Shown: in pieces, positions 8,952-16,906 of the stretch
How the letters are laid out: each line of letters starts with the position of its first letter
How positions within the stretch are numbered: position 1 is the stretch's first letter
Assembly (NCBI GenBank): GCA_902802105.1
Contig: CADCKR010000014.1
Coordinates: forward strand, 1-64,000
DNA from: an uncultured Ruminococcus sp.
GTDB taxonomy: Bacteria > Bacillota > Clostridia > Oscillospirales > Acutalibacteraceae
Reading direction: 5' to 3'
Length of the DNA stretch: 64,000 bases
The notes under the pieces: generated by a model
The model's input: only the letters and a program-made list of their open reading frames with translations
Databases searched by the model: none
What the model was told of the DNA's origin: nothing
Program-made: the position numbers and the translations under genes

Positions 8952-9148
8952 ATAAACACCCTCTTTTATCGCTATTTGTTCACTTATATTTTTAACGGAA
9001 AAGCCCGCCTTTACAAATTGTATTATACAAAAAGTTTATTTACCAAAAATATTACATCAAGTATATATAATTATACTATAAGTATTTTAATTTTTATTTA
9101 TACACTCAGTTAATATTACTGTTCGTACATTATACTCAGAGTAATATT

Positions 9149-9481
9149 TTACTGCATATCATCCTTAAAAAATTCAGAGACCGGAACAAACGTGTAATCT
9201 TCTGTTGAGAGCCTGCCGCTAAAAATATTCAGACTGCCGCTGAGAGCTATAAGCTCCTTCTGCTGCTTGTCAAGTGACTTTATGCTGTACTCTAACTTTG
9301 ATGCCAGCGAACGGTCACGGCTTTTCCAGAGAGCAATGACCCTTTCGGCTCTGTGCGAACGTGTATAGCCCGCAGCCCTTTTGCTGCGGCTGATGTGCTC
9401 CCTGAAACGGCGCACAGGGTCGGTAGTGATACCTGTATATACAGAATCATCCTCACATCTCAGCATATAAGTATAATACAT
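9149..9481 (-). CDS. GIY-YIG nuclease-family protein (UPF0213/YhbQ type)
   Basis: This 110-aa protein has the single-domain GIY-YIG fold: YTYMLRCEDDSVYTGITTD gives the two tyrosine-containing strands, with the catalytic Arg in DPVRRFREH and the conserved KSRDRSLASKLEYSIKSL helix. Stand-alone members of this group are thought to be DNA-repair or DNA-damage-related nucleases, but their substrates are poorly defined. It is third in a lepA-DUF3783-GIY-YIG run and starts six bases after the DUF3783 stop, with its ribosome site (AAAGGG) inside the end of that gene. Confidence 0.87.
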   Translation of the reverse strand: MYYTYMLRCEDDSVYTGITTDPVRRFREHISRSKRAAGYTRSHRAERVIALWKSRDRSLASKLEYSIKSLDKQQKELIALSGSLNIFSGRLSTEDYTFVPVSEFFKDDMQ

Positions 9482-9487
9482 ATTTAC

Positions 9488-9871
9488 TTAACCCTTTGAC
9501 GAACGCCGCTGCATTTCTTCATGGTCGGCCTTTACAGCATTATAAAGCTCAACGCTGCTCCATCCTGTATTGGTTTCGGTAACGATAGCCTTCAATGCTA
9601 CTCTGCCTACTCCGTATTTGCGCAGCGACTTTATCATCATGTCAATATCAGCACTGTCGAAGCCGCTCATAAGCAGCATTTCATCCTGAAAGCTGCCCTC
9701 AGGCGCCGTTCCCTCCTGCTCAAAGCCGGGAACGCCTGCAAGATATCCTATTTTCTCTCCGAAGCTTTCCGGCGCAACTACCCTGACAGCAGCCTTAACG
9801 GCTATTGCAGACCTTTTTACGCCGGACAGCCTTTCCTCACTGAAATTATATGCAAGGATCATTTTTTTCAT
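9488..9871 (-). CDS. DUF3783-containing protein
   Basis: This 127-aa protein matches the clostridial DUF3783 group by its C-terminal half: DEMLLMSGF, then an acidic helix, then KYGVGRVALKAIVTETNTGW. It has no known function. It is soluble with no signal peptide. AAGGAGAA precedes the ATG. It starts 20 bases after lepA and is followed six bases later by the GIY-YIG gene, so all three are probably cotranscribed. Co-occurrence with a translation factor suggests nothing firm. Confidence 0.75.
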   Translation of the reverse strand: MKKMILAYNFSEERLSGVKRSAIAVKAAVRVVAPESFGEKIGYLAGVPGFEQEGTAPEGSFQDEMLLMSGFDSADIDMMIKSLRKYGVGRVALKAIVTETNTGWSSVELYNAVKADHEEMQRRSSKG

Positions 9872-9891
9872 AATTCCGGTTCTCCTTATTA

Positions 9892-11703
9892 TCAGTCAGT
9901 ATCAAGCTTTAGCACAGCCATAAACGCCTCCTGCGGCACCTCTACCGTACCAAGCTGACGCATACGCTTCTTGCCTTCCTTCTGCTTTTCAAGAAGCTTT
10001 TTCTTACGGGTAATATCACCGCCGTAGCACTTGGCAAGAACGTCCTTGCGCATCGCCTTAACGGTTTCACGCGCTATTATCTTTCCTCCGATACAAGCCT
10101 GTATCGGCACCTCAAAAAGCTGACGCGGGATCTTCTCCTTGAGCTTTTCAGCCATCTTGCGGGCGCGAGTATATGCCTTATCCGAATGTATGATAAACGA
10201 AAGCGCATCCACTACCTCACCGTTGAGCATAATATCAAGCTTGACAAGCTTCGACTCCTGATAGCCGGACACCTCATAGTCAAATGATGCATAACCTCTT
10301 GTGCGTGATTTCAGAGTATCGAAAAAGTCATAAACGATCTCTGCCAAAGGAAGTACATAATGTATATCCACCCTGTCAGAGTCAATGTATTTCATATCCT
10401 TGAAAACGCCGCGCCTGTCCTGACAAAGCTCCATGATATTGCCGACATATTCCGAGGGGGAATATATATGTGCTTCCGTCACAGGCTCCTCAGCCTTTGC
10501 GATCTGACCCGGGTCGGGATAATTCGTAGGGTTATCTATATAAACTACTGTACCGTCAGTTTTGGTTATCCTGAAAATAACGCTCGGCGCAGTAGTGATG
10601 AGGTCTAAATTATATTCACGCTCAAGACGCTCCTGTATGATCTCCATGTGCAGCAGACCGAGGAATCCGCAGCGGAAGCCAAAGCCAAGAGCGACCGATG
10701 TTTCCGGCTCAAACGACAGCGCCGCATCATTGAGTTCAAGCTTTTCAAGAGCTTCTCTCAGGTCGGGATACTTCGCACCGTCAGCAGGATAAATTCCGCA
10801 GAAGACCATCGGCTGCACTGCGCGATAACCCGGCAGCGGCTCAGCCGCAGGCGCATCGGCAAGCGTGACTGTGTCTCCTACACGGGCGTCACTGACGGTC
10901 TTGATAGATGCAGCAATATATCCTACTTCTCCGGCATAGAGAGCCTGCGCCGGTTCAAGGCTCGTTGCCCGCATAAATCCGCACTCAACAACAGAAAATT
11001 CCTTGCCCGTAGCCATAAAGCGTATGGTATCGCCGACCTTTACCGAACCATCCTTTACTCGGACATATATGATAACGCCCTTGTAGCTGTCATAATACGA
11101 ATCGAAAATAAGAGCCTGAAGCGGCTTGCCGTCATCACCCTCAGGCGGCGGAACAAGGCTCACTATCTGCTCCATAACATCATGTATATTAATGCCCACC
11201 TTTGCGGAAATGCACGGTGCATCCTCTGCCGGCAGACCAATAACATCCTCGATCTCGTTTTTTACTCTGTCCGGGTCAGCACTTGGCAGATCTATCTTGT
11301 TTATCACCGGAACGATCTCCAGTCCGGCATCCAGCGCAAGATAGGTATTTGCAAGCGTCTGGGCTTCAATACCCTGAGATGCGTCAACGACCAGCACTGC
11401 ACCCTCACAGGCTGCAAGCGACCTTGACACCTCGTAGTTAAAGTCAACATGACCGGGAGTATCAATAAGATTAAACACATATTCTTCCCCGTCATCAGCC
11501 TTATAGATAAGCGTCACGGCATGAGCCTTTATGGTTATGCCTCTCTCACGCTCAAGATCCATATTGTCAAGAAGCTGATCCTCCATGTCGCGCACAGCCA
11601 CAGACTGCGTCTGCTCAAGTATCCTGTCGGCAAGAGTTGACTTGCCGTGATCTATGTGTGCTATTATACTGAAATTTCTTATCTTTGATCTGTCTATTGC
11701 CAT
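9892..11703 (-). CDS. lepA: Elongation factor 4 (LepA), ribosome back-translocase
   Basis: This 603-aa GTPase is EF4/LepA, which remodels stalled ribosomes and supports initiation and ribosome assembly. The N-terminal GTPase has G1 (AHIDHGKST), G2 ([10 protein letters not shown]), G3 (DTPGHVDF) and G4 (NKIDL). The LepA-specific C-terminal domain is complete, ending near [13 protein letters not shown], and it lacks EF-G domain IV, which separates it from the EF-G-like gene at 27-29 kb. The ATG at 11703 was chosen because GTGGTGG sits five bases upstream; a GTG four codons earlier is possible. A good promoter lies about 45 bases upstream. It heads the run with DUF3783 and GIY-YIG genes. Confidence 0.97.
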   Translation of the reverse strand: MAIDRSKIRNFSIIAHIDHGKSTLADRILEQTQSVAVRDMEDQLLDNMDLERERGITIKAHAVTLIYKADDGEEYVFNLIDTPGHVDFNYEVSRSLAACEGAVLVVDASQGIEAQTLANTYLALDAGLEIVPVINKIDLPSADPDRVKNEIEDVIGLPAEDAPCISAKVGINIHDVMEQIVSLVPPPEGDDGKPLQALIFDSYYDSYKGVIIYVRVKDGSVKVGDTIRFMATGKEFSVVECGFMRATSLEPAQALYAGEVGYIAASIKTVSDARVGDTVTLADAPAAEPLPGYRAVQPMVFCGIYPADGAKYPDLREALEKLELNDAALSFEPETSVALGFGFRCGFLGLLHMEIIQERLEREYNLDLITTAPSVIFRITKTDGTVVYIDNPTNYPDPGQIAKAEEPVTEAHIYSPSEYVGNIMELCQDRRGVFKDMKYIDSDRVDIHYVLPLAEIVYDFFDTLKSRTRGYASFDYEVSGYQESKLVKLDIMLNGEVVDALSFIIHSDKAYTRARKMAEKLKEKIPRQLFEVPIQACIGGKIIARETVKAMRKDVLAKCYGGDITRKKKLLEKQKEGKKRMRQLGTVEVPQEAFMAVLKLDTD

Positions 11704-11748
11704 GTTTACCACCACTTTTATACTATTTCCGATTATATATCAATTCAG

Positions 11749-11777
11749 ATTATAACACATCGGCGTCCTGTTGTAAA
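11749..11777 (-). promoter_or_regulatory. lepA promoter
   Basis: On the minus strand TTTACA (11772-11777), a 17-base spacer and TATAAT (11749-11754). Confidence 0.7.
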
Positions 11778-11780
11778 TAA

Positions 11781-11827
11781 GCAGCACAGCCTGATGACAA
11801 TACTTTTATGCCTTCGGACTGTGCTGC
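11781..11827 (-). terminator. Possible terminator of the 11.9-12.3 kb membrane-protein gene
   Basis: GCAGCACAG and CTGTGCTGC form a nine-base perfect stem with a long loop of about 29 bases. The minus-strand 3' side is TTATTTAC, a weak T-run. It lies 41 bases past the stop codon. Confidence 0.45.
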
Positions 11828-11867
11828 CGCATTTCTGTTATTCACTTTGCCCGGCGCCCGGTGTCTC

Positions 11868-12314
11868 TCAGGATCTATCCTCTCCGAGAATTTTATCAAG
11901 AAGATCATCTATCTGTGATTTCAGATCAGGATTATCCTTAATGTTCGTTCCGAGGAAGCTGTCTTCTCCGTTATTTGCATAATCAGAGATAAGTGCGACC
12001 ATGCAGGTACCTGCACTGATCAGCAATGAAAGAATAAGCGATAATATGCCGAAAACAAGTCCTGCCTTAGCTGAGCCGGGGCGTTTGCCGCCTGCTTTTG
12101 CGGTTGCTGCAAGAATGATCGCAATAAGAGCGGACACAAAAGCTCCGCCTGCAAATGCGACATTTATCCAGCCTGAAAATCTGATGCCGGTATCCCTGAT
12201 ATTCTCCATAGGTATTACCGCTGCCACCAGAAGACCAACTGCGATCAGCGCAAAGATCAATGACACTGCACCTTTAGGACCACTGCTTTCTCTGGCATAC
12301 TTTCCCTTTGCCAT
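11868..12314 (-). CDS. Hypothetical small membrane protein
   Basis: This 148-aa protein has no family that I can name. It shows three hydrophobic segments (near residues 14-34, 48-70 and 83-110) behind a short basic N-terminus (MAKGKYARES), and an acidic soluble C-terminal tail of about 35 residues (DNPDLKSQIDDLLDKILGED). The middle GSAKAGLVFGILSLILSLL resembles the DUF4190-like helical pairs common in Firmicute small membrane proteins. AAAGGAGG precedes the ATG and a near-consensus promoter lies 33 bases further up, so it is monocistronic. Confidence 0.7.
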   Translation of the reverse strand: MAKGKYARESSGPKGAVSLIFALIAVGLLVAAVIPMENIRDTGIRFSGWINVAFAGGAFVSALIAIILAATAKAGGKRPGSAKAGLVFGILSLILSLLISAGTCMVALISDYANNGEDSFLGTNIKDNPDLKSQIDDLLDKILGEDRS

Positions 12315-12346
12315 AATTACGACCTCCTTTTTTGATCCATAATCGG

Positions 12347-12375
12347 ATTATAACATATTTCAGCAGCATTATCAA
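12347..12375 (-). promoter_or_regulatory. Promoter of the 148-aa membrane-protein gene
   Basis: On the minus strand TTGATA (12370-12375), a 17-base spacer and TATAAT (12347-12352). Confidence 0.7.
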
Positions 12376-12531
12376 CATTTTTCGACAAACAGAACGATTA
12401 CAATTCTTTTGCTTTTTTAGTTCATAGTGCGCCGCTGCTTTTTGCCGAAACTCCTTTAGCAGACGCTGCGAACATTTTATTAACATTTTGAACTCCGCAC
12501 TCTGAAACTCCAGCTCATATGCAAAAAAATA

Positions 12532-12560
12532 TTGACGTAAATTTCCCAAAATGCTATAAT
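12532..12560 (+). promoter_or_regulatory. Promoter of the asparagine-synthetase-like gene
   Basis: TTGACG (12532-12537), a 17-base spacer and TATAAT (12555-12560), 32 bases upstream of the start codon. Together with the promoter at 12347-12375 it fills the divergent gap. Confidence 0.75.
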
Positions 12561-12591
12561 TTTTACAAAATCCGACAAAGAGGGAGAAGCT

Positions 12592-14148
12592 ATGGAAAAT
12601 ACAAAAAAAACAGTTCAGATACGTTATTTCAGCGGTTATATCCGCAACTGGAAAGCACTGTGCGGCGAGCTCGGCATCGACCCCGCTCTGAACCGTCAGC
12701 AAAGAGAGGAAGCAATAATCACAAAAGCCTATACCATGTGGAAACTTGATTTTATGTCACATATCTTCGGTATGTTTGTCATTGCGATCTATGACAATGA
12801 TGCAAAGAAGCTATACATAATCCGCGATCAGGTCGGTCAGAAGCATATATTCTATGCAAAGGCAGGAGATGAGCTGATCTGCTCCGGCGATATCAGCGAG
12901 TTGGCCGCAGACAGCCGCATTGAAAAGCGCCTTAACAAGCGTATGCTGCAGCAGTACCTTTTCTATGGCTATCCTATCGGCAGCGAGACCTTCTATGAGG
13001 GCATTTACAAGCTCATGCCCGGACATTACGTTGAATGGGACGGAACGGACGCAAAGGTATACCGCTACTGGAGACCTGAATTTGAACCGGATCATTCAAA
13101 AACCGTTGATCAGTGGGCAGAAGAAATAAAGTCAGTCATCACTCAGATATTTGACGAAGAAAAAAACGACGCTGAATTCCCGTATAAGGAATCATTCCTT
13201 TCAGGCGGCGTTGATTCATCTTTCCTGTTAGCTGCAAGCGACGCCGTCTATGCAAACACCGTGAGCTATGTCGGCTATGAGCAGAGCGGCTTTGACGAAT
13301 CCTCACTTGCCGAACAGACCGCAAGCGTCCTGGGCAAGGGCTTCCGAAAAAGAATGATAAGCGCAGAGGAATACTTTGAGCGCATACCATCAGTTATAAA
13401 AGGCATGGGGCAGCCTCTGGGCGATGCTTCGGCAGTTGCGTTCTCAATAGGCTGCACCGCTGTAAGAGAGCACACCAAGGTCGTATACTCCGGCGAAGGG
13501 ATAGATGAATTTTTCGGCGGCTACAATGCACACAAAACACCCATGCAGCCCGACTGGAAATACTACCTCACCTGCTCACACATCATGTCAGAGGATGTTG
13601 TGCGCTCACTTATGAAGGATTTTGACAGTAATGTAAACGCAGCCGATCCGGTCGCTGCAATATGGAACGAGACCGAGGGGCAGGACGAGCTTGCACGAAA
13701 GCTCACAACAGACGTTTCACTGTGGCTTGAAGGCGATATCTACCTTAACACAGACCGCACAAGCACAGCCTGCGGCGTAGAGCTCCACACTCCATTCAGC
13801 GATCTCCGTCTTTTCAACATTGCAAGAAGGATACCAGCAGAGATGAAGTTCATGGAAGGACAGAACAAGTATGTATTCCGCAAAGCAGCAAGCTCTCTTC
13901 TGCCCTATGAGGCCGCCTTCCGCAAAAAAGTAGGCTTCCCTGTTCCGGTGCGCAAATGGCTTGCCGAGGAACGCTTCAACAAGCCGATAACCGAAATGCT
14001 TACCGGCGAAACCGCCAAAAAATACTTCAACATTGACGAGCTGAGCTCTATGTGGCAGAGATACATAAACGGCGAGGAGCTTCTCTGGAACAGGATATAT
14101 GCTGTCTATGCATTCCTGCTCTGGGCAAAGCACTGTCTCGGCGAATAA
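12592..14148 (+). CDS. Asparagine-synthetase-like ATP-dependent amide synthase lacking the glutaminase Cys
   Basis: This 518-aa protein belongs to the AsnB/beta-lactam-synthetase superfamily. Its synthetase half is intact: the PP-loop SGGVDSS (near 203), YSGEGIDEFFGGYNAH, the DRTSTACGVELHTPFSD segment and RKKVGFPVPVRKWL. The N-terminal half is altered. It begins MENTKKTVQIRYFSGYIR instead of MCG, so the cysteine nucleophile for glutamine hydrolysis is absent, while the later part of that domain remains (FGMFVIAIYDND, IIRDQVGQKHIFYA). It may use free ammonia, need a partner, or make a different amide bond. GAGGGAG precedes the ATG. It is monocistronic with its own promoter and is flanked on both sides by related repeats. 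A complete asnB lies 10.7 kb away. Confidence 0.85.
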   Translation: MENTKKTVQIRYFSGYIRNWKALCGELGIDPALNRQQREEAIITKAYTMWKLDFMSHIFGMFVIAIYDNDAKKLYIIRDQVGQKHIFYAKAGDELICSGDISELAADSRIEKRLNKRMLQQYLFYGYPIGSETFYEGIYKLMPGHYVEWDGTDAKVYRYWRPEFEPDHSKTVDQWAEEIKSVITQIFDEEKNDAEFPYKESFLSGGVDSSFLLAASDAVYANTVSYVGYEQSGFDESSLAEQTASVLGKGFRKRMISAEEYFERIPSVIKGMGQPLGDASAVAFSIGCTAVREHTKVVYSGEGIDEFFGGYNAHKTPMQPDWKYYLTCSHIMSEDVVRSLMKDFDSNVNAADPVAAIWNETEGQDELARKLTTDVSLWLEGDIYLNTDRTSTACGVELHTPFSDLRLFNIARRIPAEMKFMEGQNKYVFRKAASSLLPYEAAFRKKVGFPVPVRKWLAEERFNKPITEMLTGETAKKYFNIDELSSMWQRYINGEELLWNRIYAVYAFLLWAKHCLGE

Positions 14149-14163
14149 GAACTTACGTCCGGA

Positions 14164-14464
14164 AAAGACTTCTTTTACAGACGCTGATTTACTTTCTGCG
14201 CAGAATTGGCACCGGCGCAGAGCCTGCGCTCCCCTTTCCGCTCCGCTCGTTTACACTCGCTTTGTTATTCTCATTCTGCAGATAGTCCCGTAGAAGCCGG
14301 TGCATCCGCAGTGCTTTGCAAAGACTTCTTTAGCAGACGCTGGCGCAGAGCCTGCGCTCCCCTTTCCGCTCCGCTCGTTTACACTCGCTTTGTTATTCTC
14401 ATTCTGCAGATAGTCCCGTAGAAGCCGGTGCATTCGCGGTGCTTTGCAAAAACTTCTTTTACAG
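14164..14464 (+). repeat. Tandem direct repeat, 128-base period, two copies plus a partial
   Basis: Copies start at 14214 and 14342 (GGCGCAGAGCCTGCGCT...) and are nearly identical for about 119 bases. A unit-junction sequence (GACTTCTTT-CAGACGCTG) also occurs at 14168 and, in part, at 14450. A related string (CTCCTTTAGCAGACGCTG) lies upstream of the same gene at 12451-12468. Open frames through it are repeat artefacts. Confidence 0.8.
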
Positions 14465-14759
14465 TTTAATTTTAACTCCACACTCCACACTCCTAACTAA
14501 TTTTCTGTATGTGTTGAACAAGAAGCGAATCGGGAGCGGCAGCTTGCCGCCAGGGAGATCAATTTTTAAAATTTACAGCAGGCAGTATCACAAAATTACA
14601 ATAGAGGATAATTTTGTGCAGTATTTTGGTCTCAGACATATCAAATTCAGCGGTTTTAGGAAGGGGGTCCGGGGGAGAACCCTTTTTCCGCCGGAAAAGG
14701 GTTTCCCCCGTATAACCTGCCGGCCAAAATTGATTTACATGGCTTTTTTAAAAATATCA
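14465..14759. other. Non-coding gap with a large hairpin at 14671-14709
   Basis: Between the tandem repeat and the dehydratase promoter I see no gene. At 14671-14709 a nearly perfect hairpin, GGGGGA-GAACCCTTTTT paired with AAAAGGGTT-TCCCCC, closes on a GC-rich loop. It is not followed by a T-run, so it looks more like a dispersed palindromic repeat than a terminator. Confidence 0.5.
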
Positions 14760-14788
14760 TTGTTTTTTGTGATAAACTGTAATATAAT
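14760..14788 (+). promoter_or_regulatory. Promoter of the polysaccharide dehydratase gene
   Basis: TTGTTT (14760-14765), a 17-base spacer and TATAAT (14783-14788), 60 bases before the start codon. Confidence 0.55.
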
Positions 14789-14848
14789 GAACGTATATGC
14801 AGCTGATACTATTTGCTGTAAACAATAATAGAACGGACAGAGCTTGCT

Positions 14849-16747
14849 ATGTTTAAAATACTCAATCTGATCCTCAGCCATAGACGCATAATACTGTTTA
14901 TATGCGATATGCTGCTTTGGAACCTTTCATATTATATTTCCTTTGTATTCTACAGGGGAAGCTTTTCGCTTGACGGTGCAGGCAGCGTTTTCCTTACAGG
15001 GCTTGCAGTACTAAACGTATCATTTGCCGCTGTATTCTGTATTTTCCGGCTTTATAACAAGATGTGGCGATACGCCGATACCGAAGATTTCTTCTATGCG
15101 GCTATAGCCTCACTCGCGGCAAACCTTGTGTTTATGTCTGTAATGATAGCTGTCGGCGGCATAAACAAAAGTCTTGCGATACATTCGAGCGTATATATTA
15201 TAAACGCACTCATGTCTACACTGTTCGTTATCCTGTTCAGGATAATATACCGCCTGAACAAGATACTTGAACGCAGGAACCTTGCCCACAAAGCAAAAAA
15301 ACGGCTTATGATAGTAGGCGCCGGCGAGGGAGCGTTATCTGTGCTGAGCGAGCTTTCCAAAACTCCCGGAAACGAATATATCCCCGTGTGCATCGTTGAC
15401 GATAACAAGGAAAAGCTTCACAGGCGCATTGCCGGAGTAAGTGTTGCCGGAACGACCTACGACATACCGGAGCTTTGCAATAAGCTGGATATAGAGGTAA
15501 TACTTTTTACTATATCCCAGATAAGCATCTCAGATAAAAAACGTATCCTTGACACCTGCGCAAACACTCACCTTGATGTAAAGATCATTCCTAACATATA
15601 CAATCTTATGACATCAGGTGTGCCGATAACCTCATCCATACGTCAGGTAGAGGTAGAGGATCTTCTCGGACGTGAATCTGTCGTATTTGATACCGAAAAA
15701 TACGGCAAGTATCTTATCGGTCAGACTGTACTCGTCACCGGCGGCGGCGGCTCGATCGGCTCCGAGCTGTGCAGGCAGATCGCATCACTGAAGCCTAAGC
15801 ATCTTATCATACTTGATATTTACGAAAACAATGCATACGACATACAGCAGGAGCTTATCCGCAAACACGGATCAGACCTGTCGTTTGAAGTACAGATAGC
15901 TTCTGTGCGCGACAAGAAAAAGCTGGATCATATATTCAAAACACACGATATAGACGTTGTATTCCATGCAGCCGCACACAAGCACGTACCCTTGATGGAA
16001 ACAAACCCCGAAGAGGCTGTCAAGAACAACGTATTCGGAACGCTGAAGCTGATCGAGGTAGCCGACAAATATCATGTAAAGAACTTTGTGCAGATATCTA
16101 CAGACAAGGCTGTAAATCCTACAAACGTAATGGGCGCCACAAAGCGTATATGCGAAATGCTCATACAGATGATGGGCAGGAAAAGCAAAACGAACTTTGT
16201 TGCAGTGCGTTTCGGAAATGTGCTCGGCTCCAACGGCTCGGTAATACCTCTCTTCAAGGAACAGATACGCACAGGCGGCCCTGTTACGGTAACTCACCCT
16301 GATATTATCCGCTACTTTATGACTATACCGGAGGCCGTGTCGCTTGTGCTTACTGCCGGAAGTATCGCTCATGGCGGCGAGATATTCATTCTTGACATGG
16401 GCGAGCCTGTCAAGATAAAGGTACTTGCCGAAAATCTTATCCGGCTTTCGGGCTACAAGCCGCACGAGGATATCAAGATAGAATATACAGGTCTGCGTCC
16501 CGGTGAAAAGCTCTATGAGGAGCTGCTCCTGAATGAAGAGGGCATCACCAAGACAGACAACAAAAAAATATACATAGGCCGACCGATAGAGTTCGATAAT
16601 GATGCGCTTTTCCGTCACCTTAAAAACCTCTACTACGCAGCCTACAGGAACGATAAGCCTGCGGTCGAGGAGCTCATCGCAGAGATAGTTCCTACCTTCA
16701 AGCACGCCACAAACGAAAATGCAGAGCTTCCTCCTATTGAGGAATAA
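14849..16747 (+). CDS. Membrane-bound nucleotide-sugar 4,6-dehydratase (CapD/PglF/FlaA1 family)
   Basis: This 632-aa protein makes keto-sugar intermediates, commonly from UDP-GlcNAc, for surface polysaccharide or glycan synthesis. Four membrane helices fill residues 10 to about 120. A first Rossmann domain (MIVGAGEGALSVLSEL, near 152) is followed by the NAD-binding catalytic domain: GGGGSIGSELCRQ (near 293), the TDK motif in QISTDKAVNPTNVMGATKR, and RPGEKLYEELL near the end. The Met-x3-Lys in place of the usual Tyr-x3-Lys is characteristic of this membrane subfamily. No glycosyltransferase cluster surrounds it, so it stands alone. A strong terminator follows within 60 bases. Confidence 0.93.
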   Translation: MFKILNLILSHRRIILFICDMLLWNLSYYISFVFYRGSFSLDGAGSVFLTGLAVLNVSFAAVFCIFRLYNKMWRYADTEDFFYAAIASLAANLVFMSVMIAVGGINKSLAIHSSVYIINALMSTLFVILFRIIYRLNKILERRNLAHKAKKRLMIVGAGEGALSVLSELSKTPGNEYIPVCIVDDNKEKLHRRIAGVSVAGTTYDIPELCNKLDIEVILFTISQISISDKKRILDTCANTHLDVKIIPNIYNLMTSGVPITSSIRQVEVEDLLGRESVVFDTEKYGKYLIGQTVLVTGGGGSIGSELCRQIASLKPKHLIILDIYENNAYDIQQELIRKHGSDLSFEVQIASVRDKKKLDHIFKTHDIDVVFHAAAHKHVPLMETNPEEAVKNNVFGTLKLIEVADKYHVKNFVQISTDKAVNPTNVMGATKRICEMLIQMMGRKSKTNFVAVRFGNVLGSNGSVIPLFKEQIRTGGPVTVTHPDIIRYFMTIPEAVSLVLTAGSIAHGGEIFILDMGEPVKIKVLAENLIRLSGYKPHEDIKIEYTGLRPGEKLYEELLLNEEGITKTDNKKIYIGRPIEFDNDALFRHLKNLYYAAYRNDKPAVEELIAEIVPTFKHATNENAELPPIEE

Positions 16748-16786
16748 TACTAATTCATGATAAAAAGCAGACTTAGGTATTAGTAT
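16747..16786. repeat. Short palindromic dispersed repeat, copy 1 (deleted form)
   Basis: ATACTAATTC, then TGATAAAAAGCAGA and GGTATTAGTAT give an incomplete version of the element seen whole at 24671-24725. It starts on the last base of the dehydratase stop codon. Confidence 0.6.
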
Positions 16787-16801
16787 AAAGCACCGTATCA
16801 A

Positions 16802-16850
16802 ATATCCCCCGCCCATATCTTTACGATATGAACGGGGGATATTTTTTTGA
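16802..16850 (+). terminator. Terminator after the dehydratase gene
   Basis: ATATCCCCCG with inner ATATC pairs with GATAT and CGGGGGATAT, followed by seven T. It may also slow transcripts arriving from the 2501-aa gene on the other strand. Confidence 0.85.
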
Positions 16851-16906
16851 TCATTTTGCCCTGAAAGGATATCAGGAGAGTTTCTCAGCCGCCATAAGGC
16901 TTATTC

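Noticed and set aside
14251..14490. Open frames across the 128-base tandem repeat
   Set aside because: They repeat the same peptide because of the DNA duplication and lack ribosome sites.
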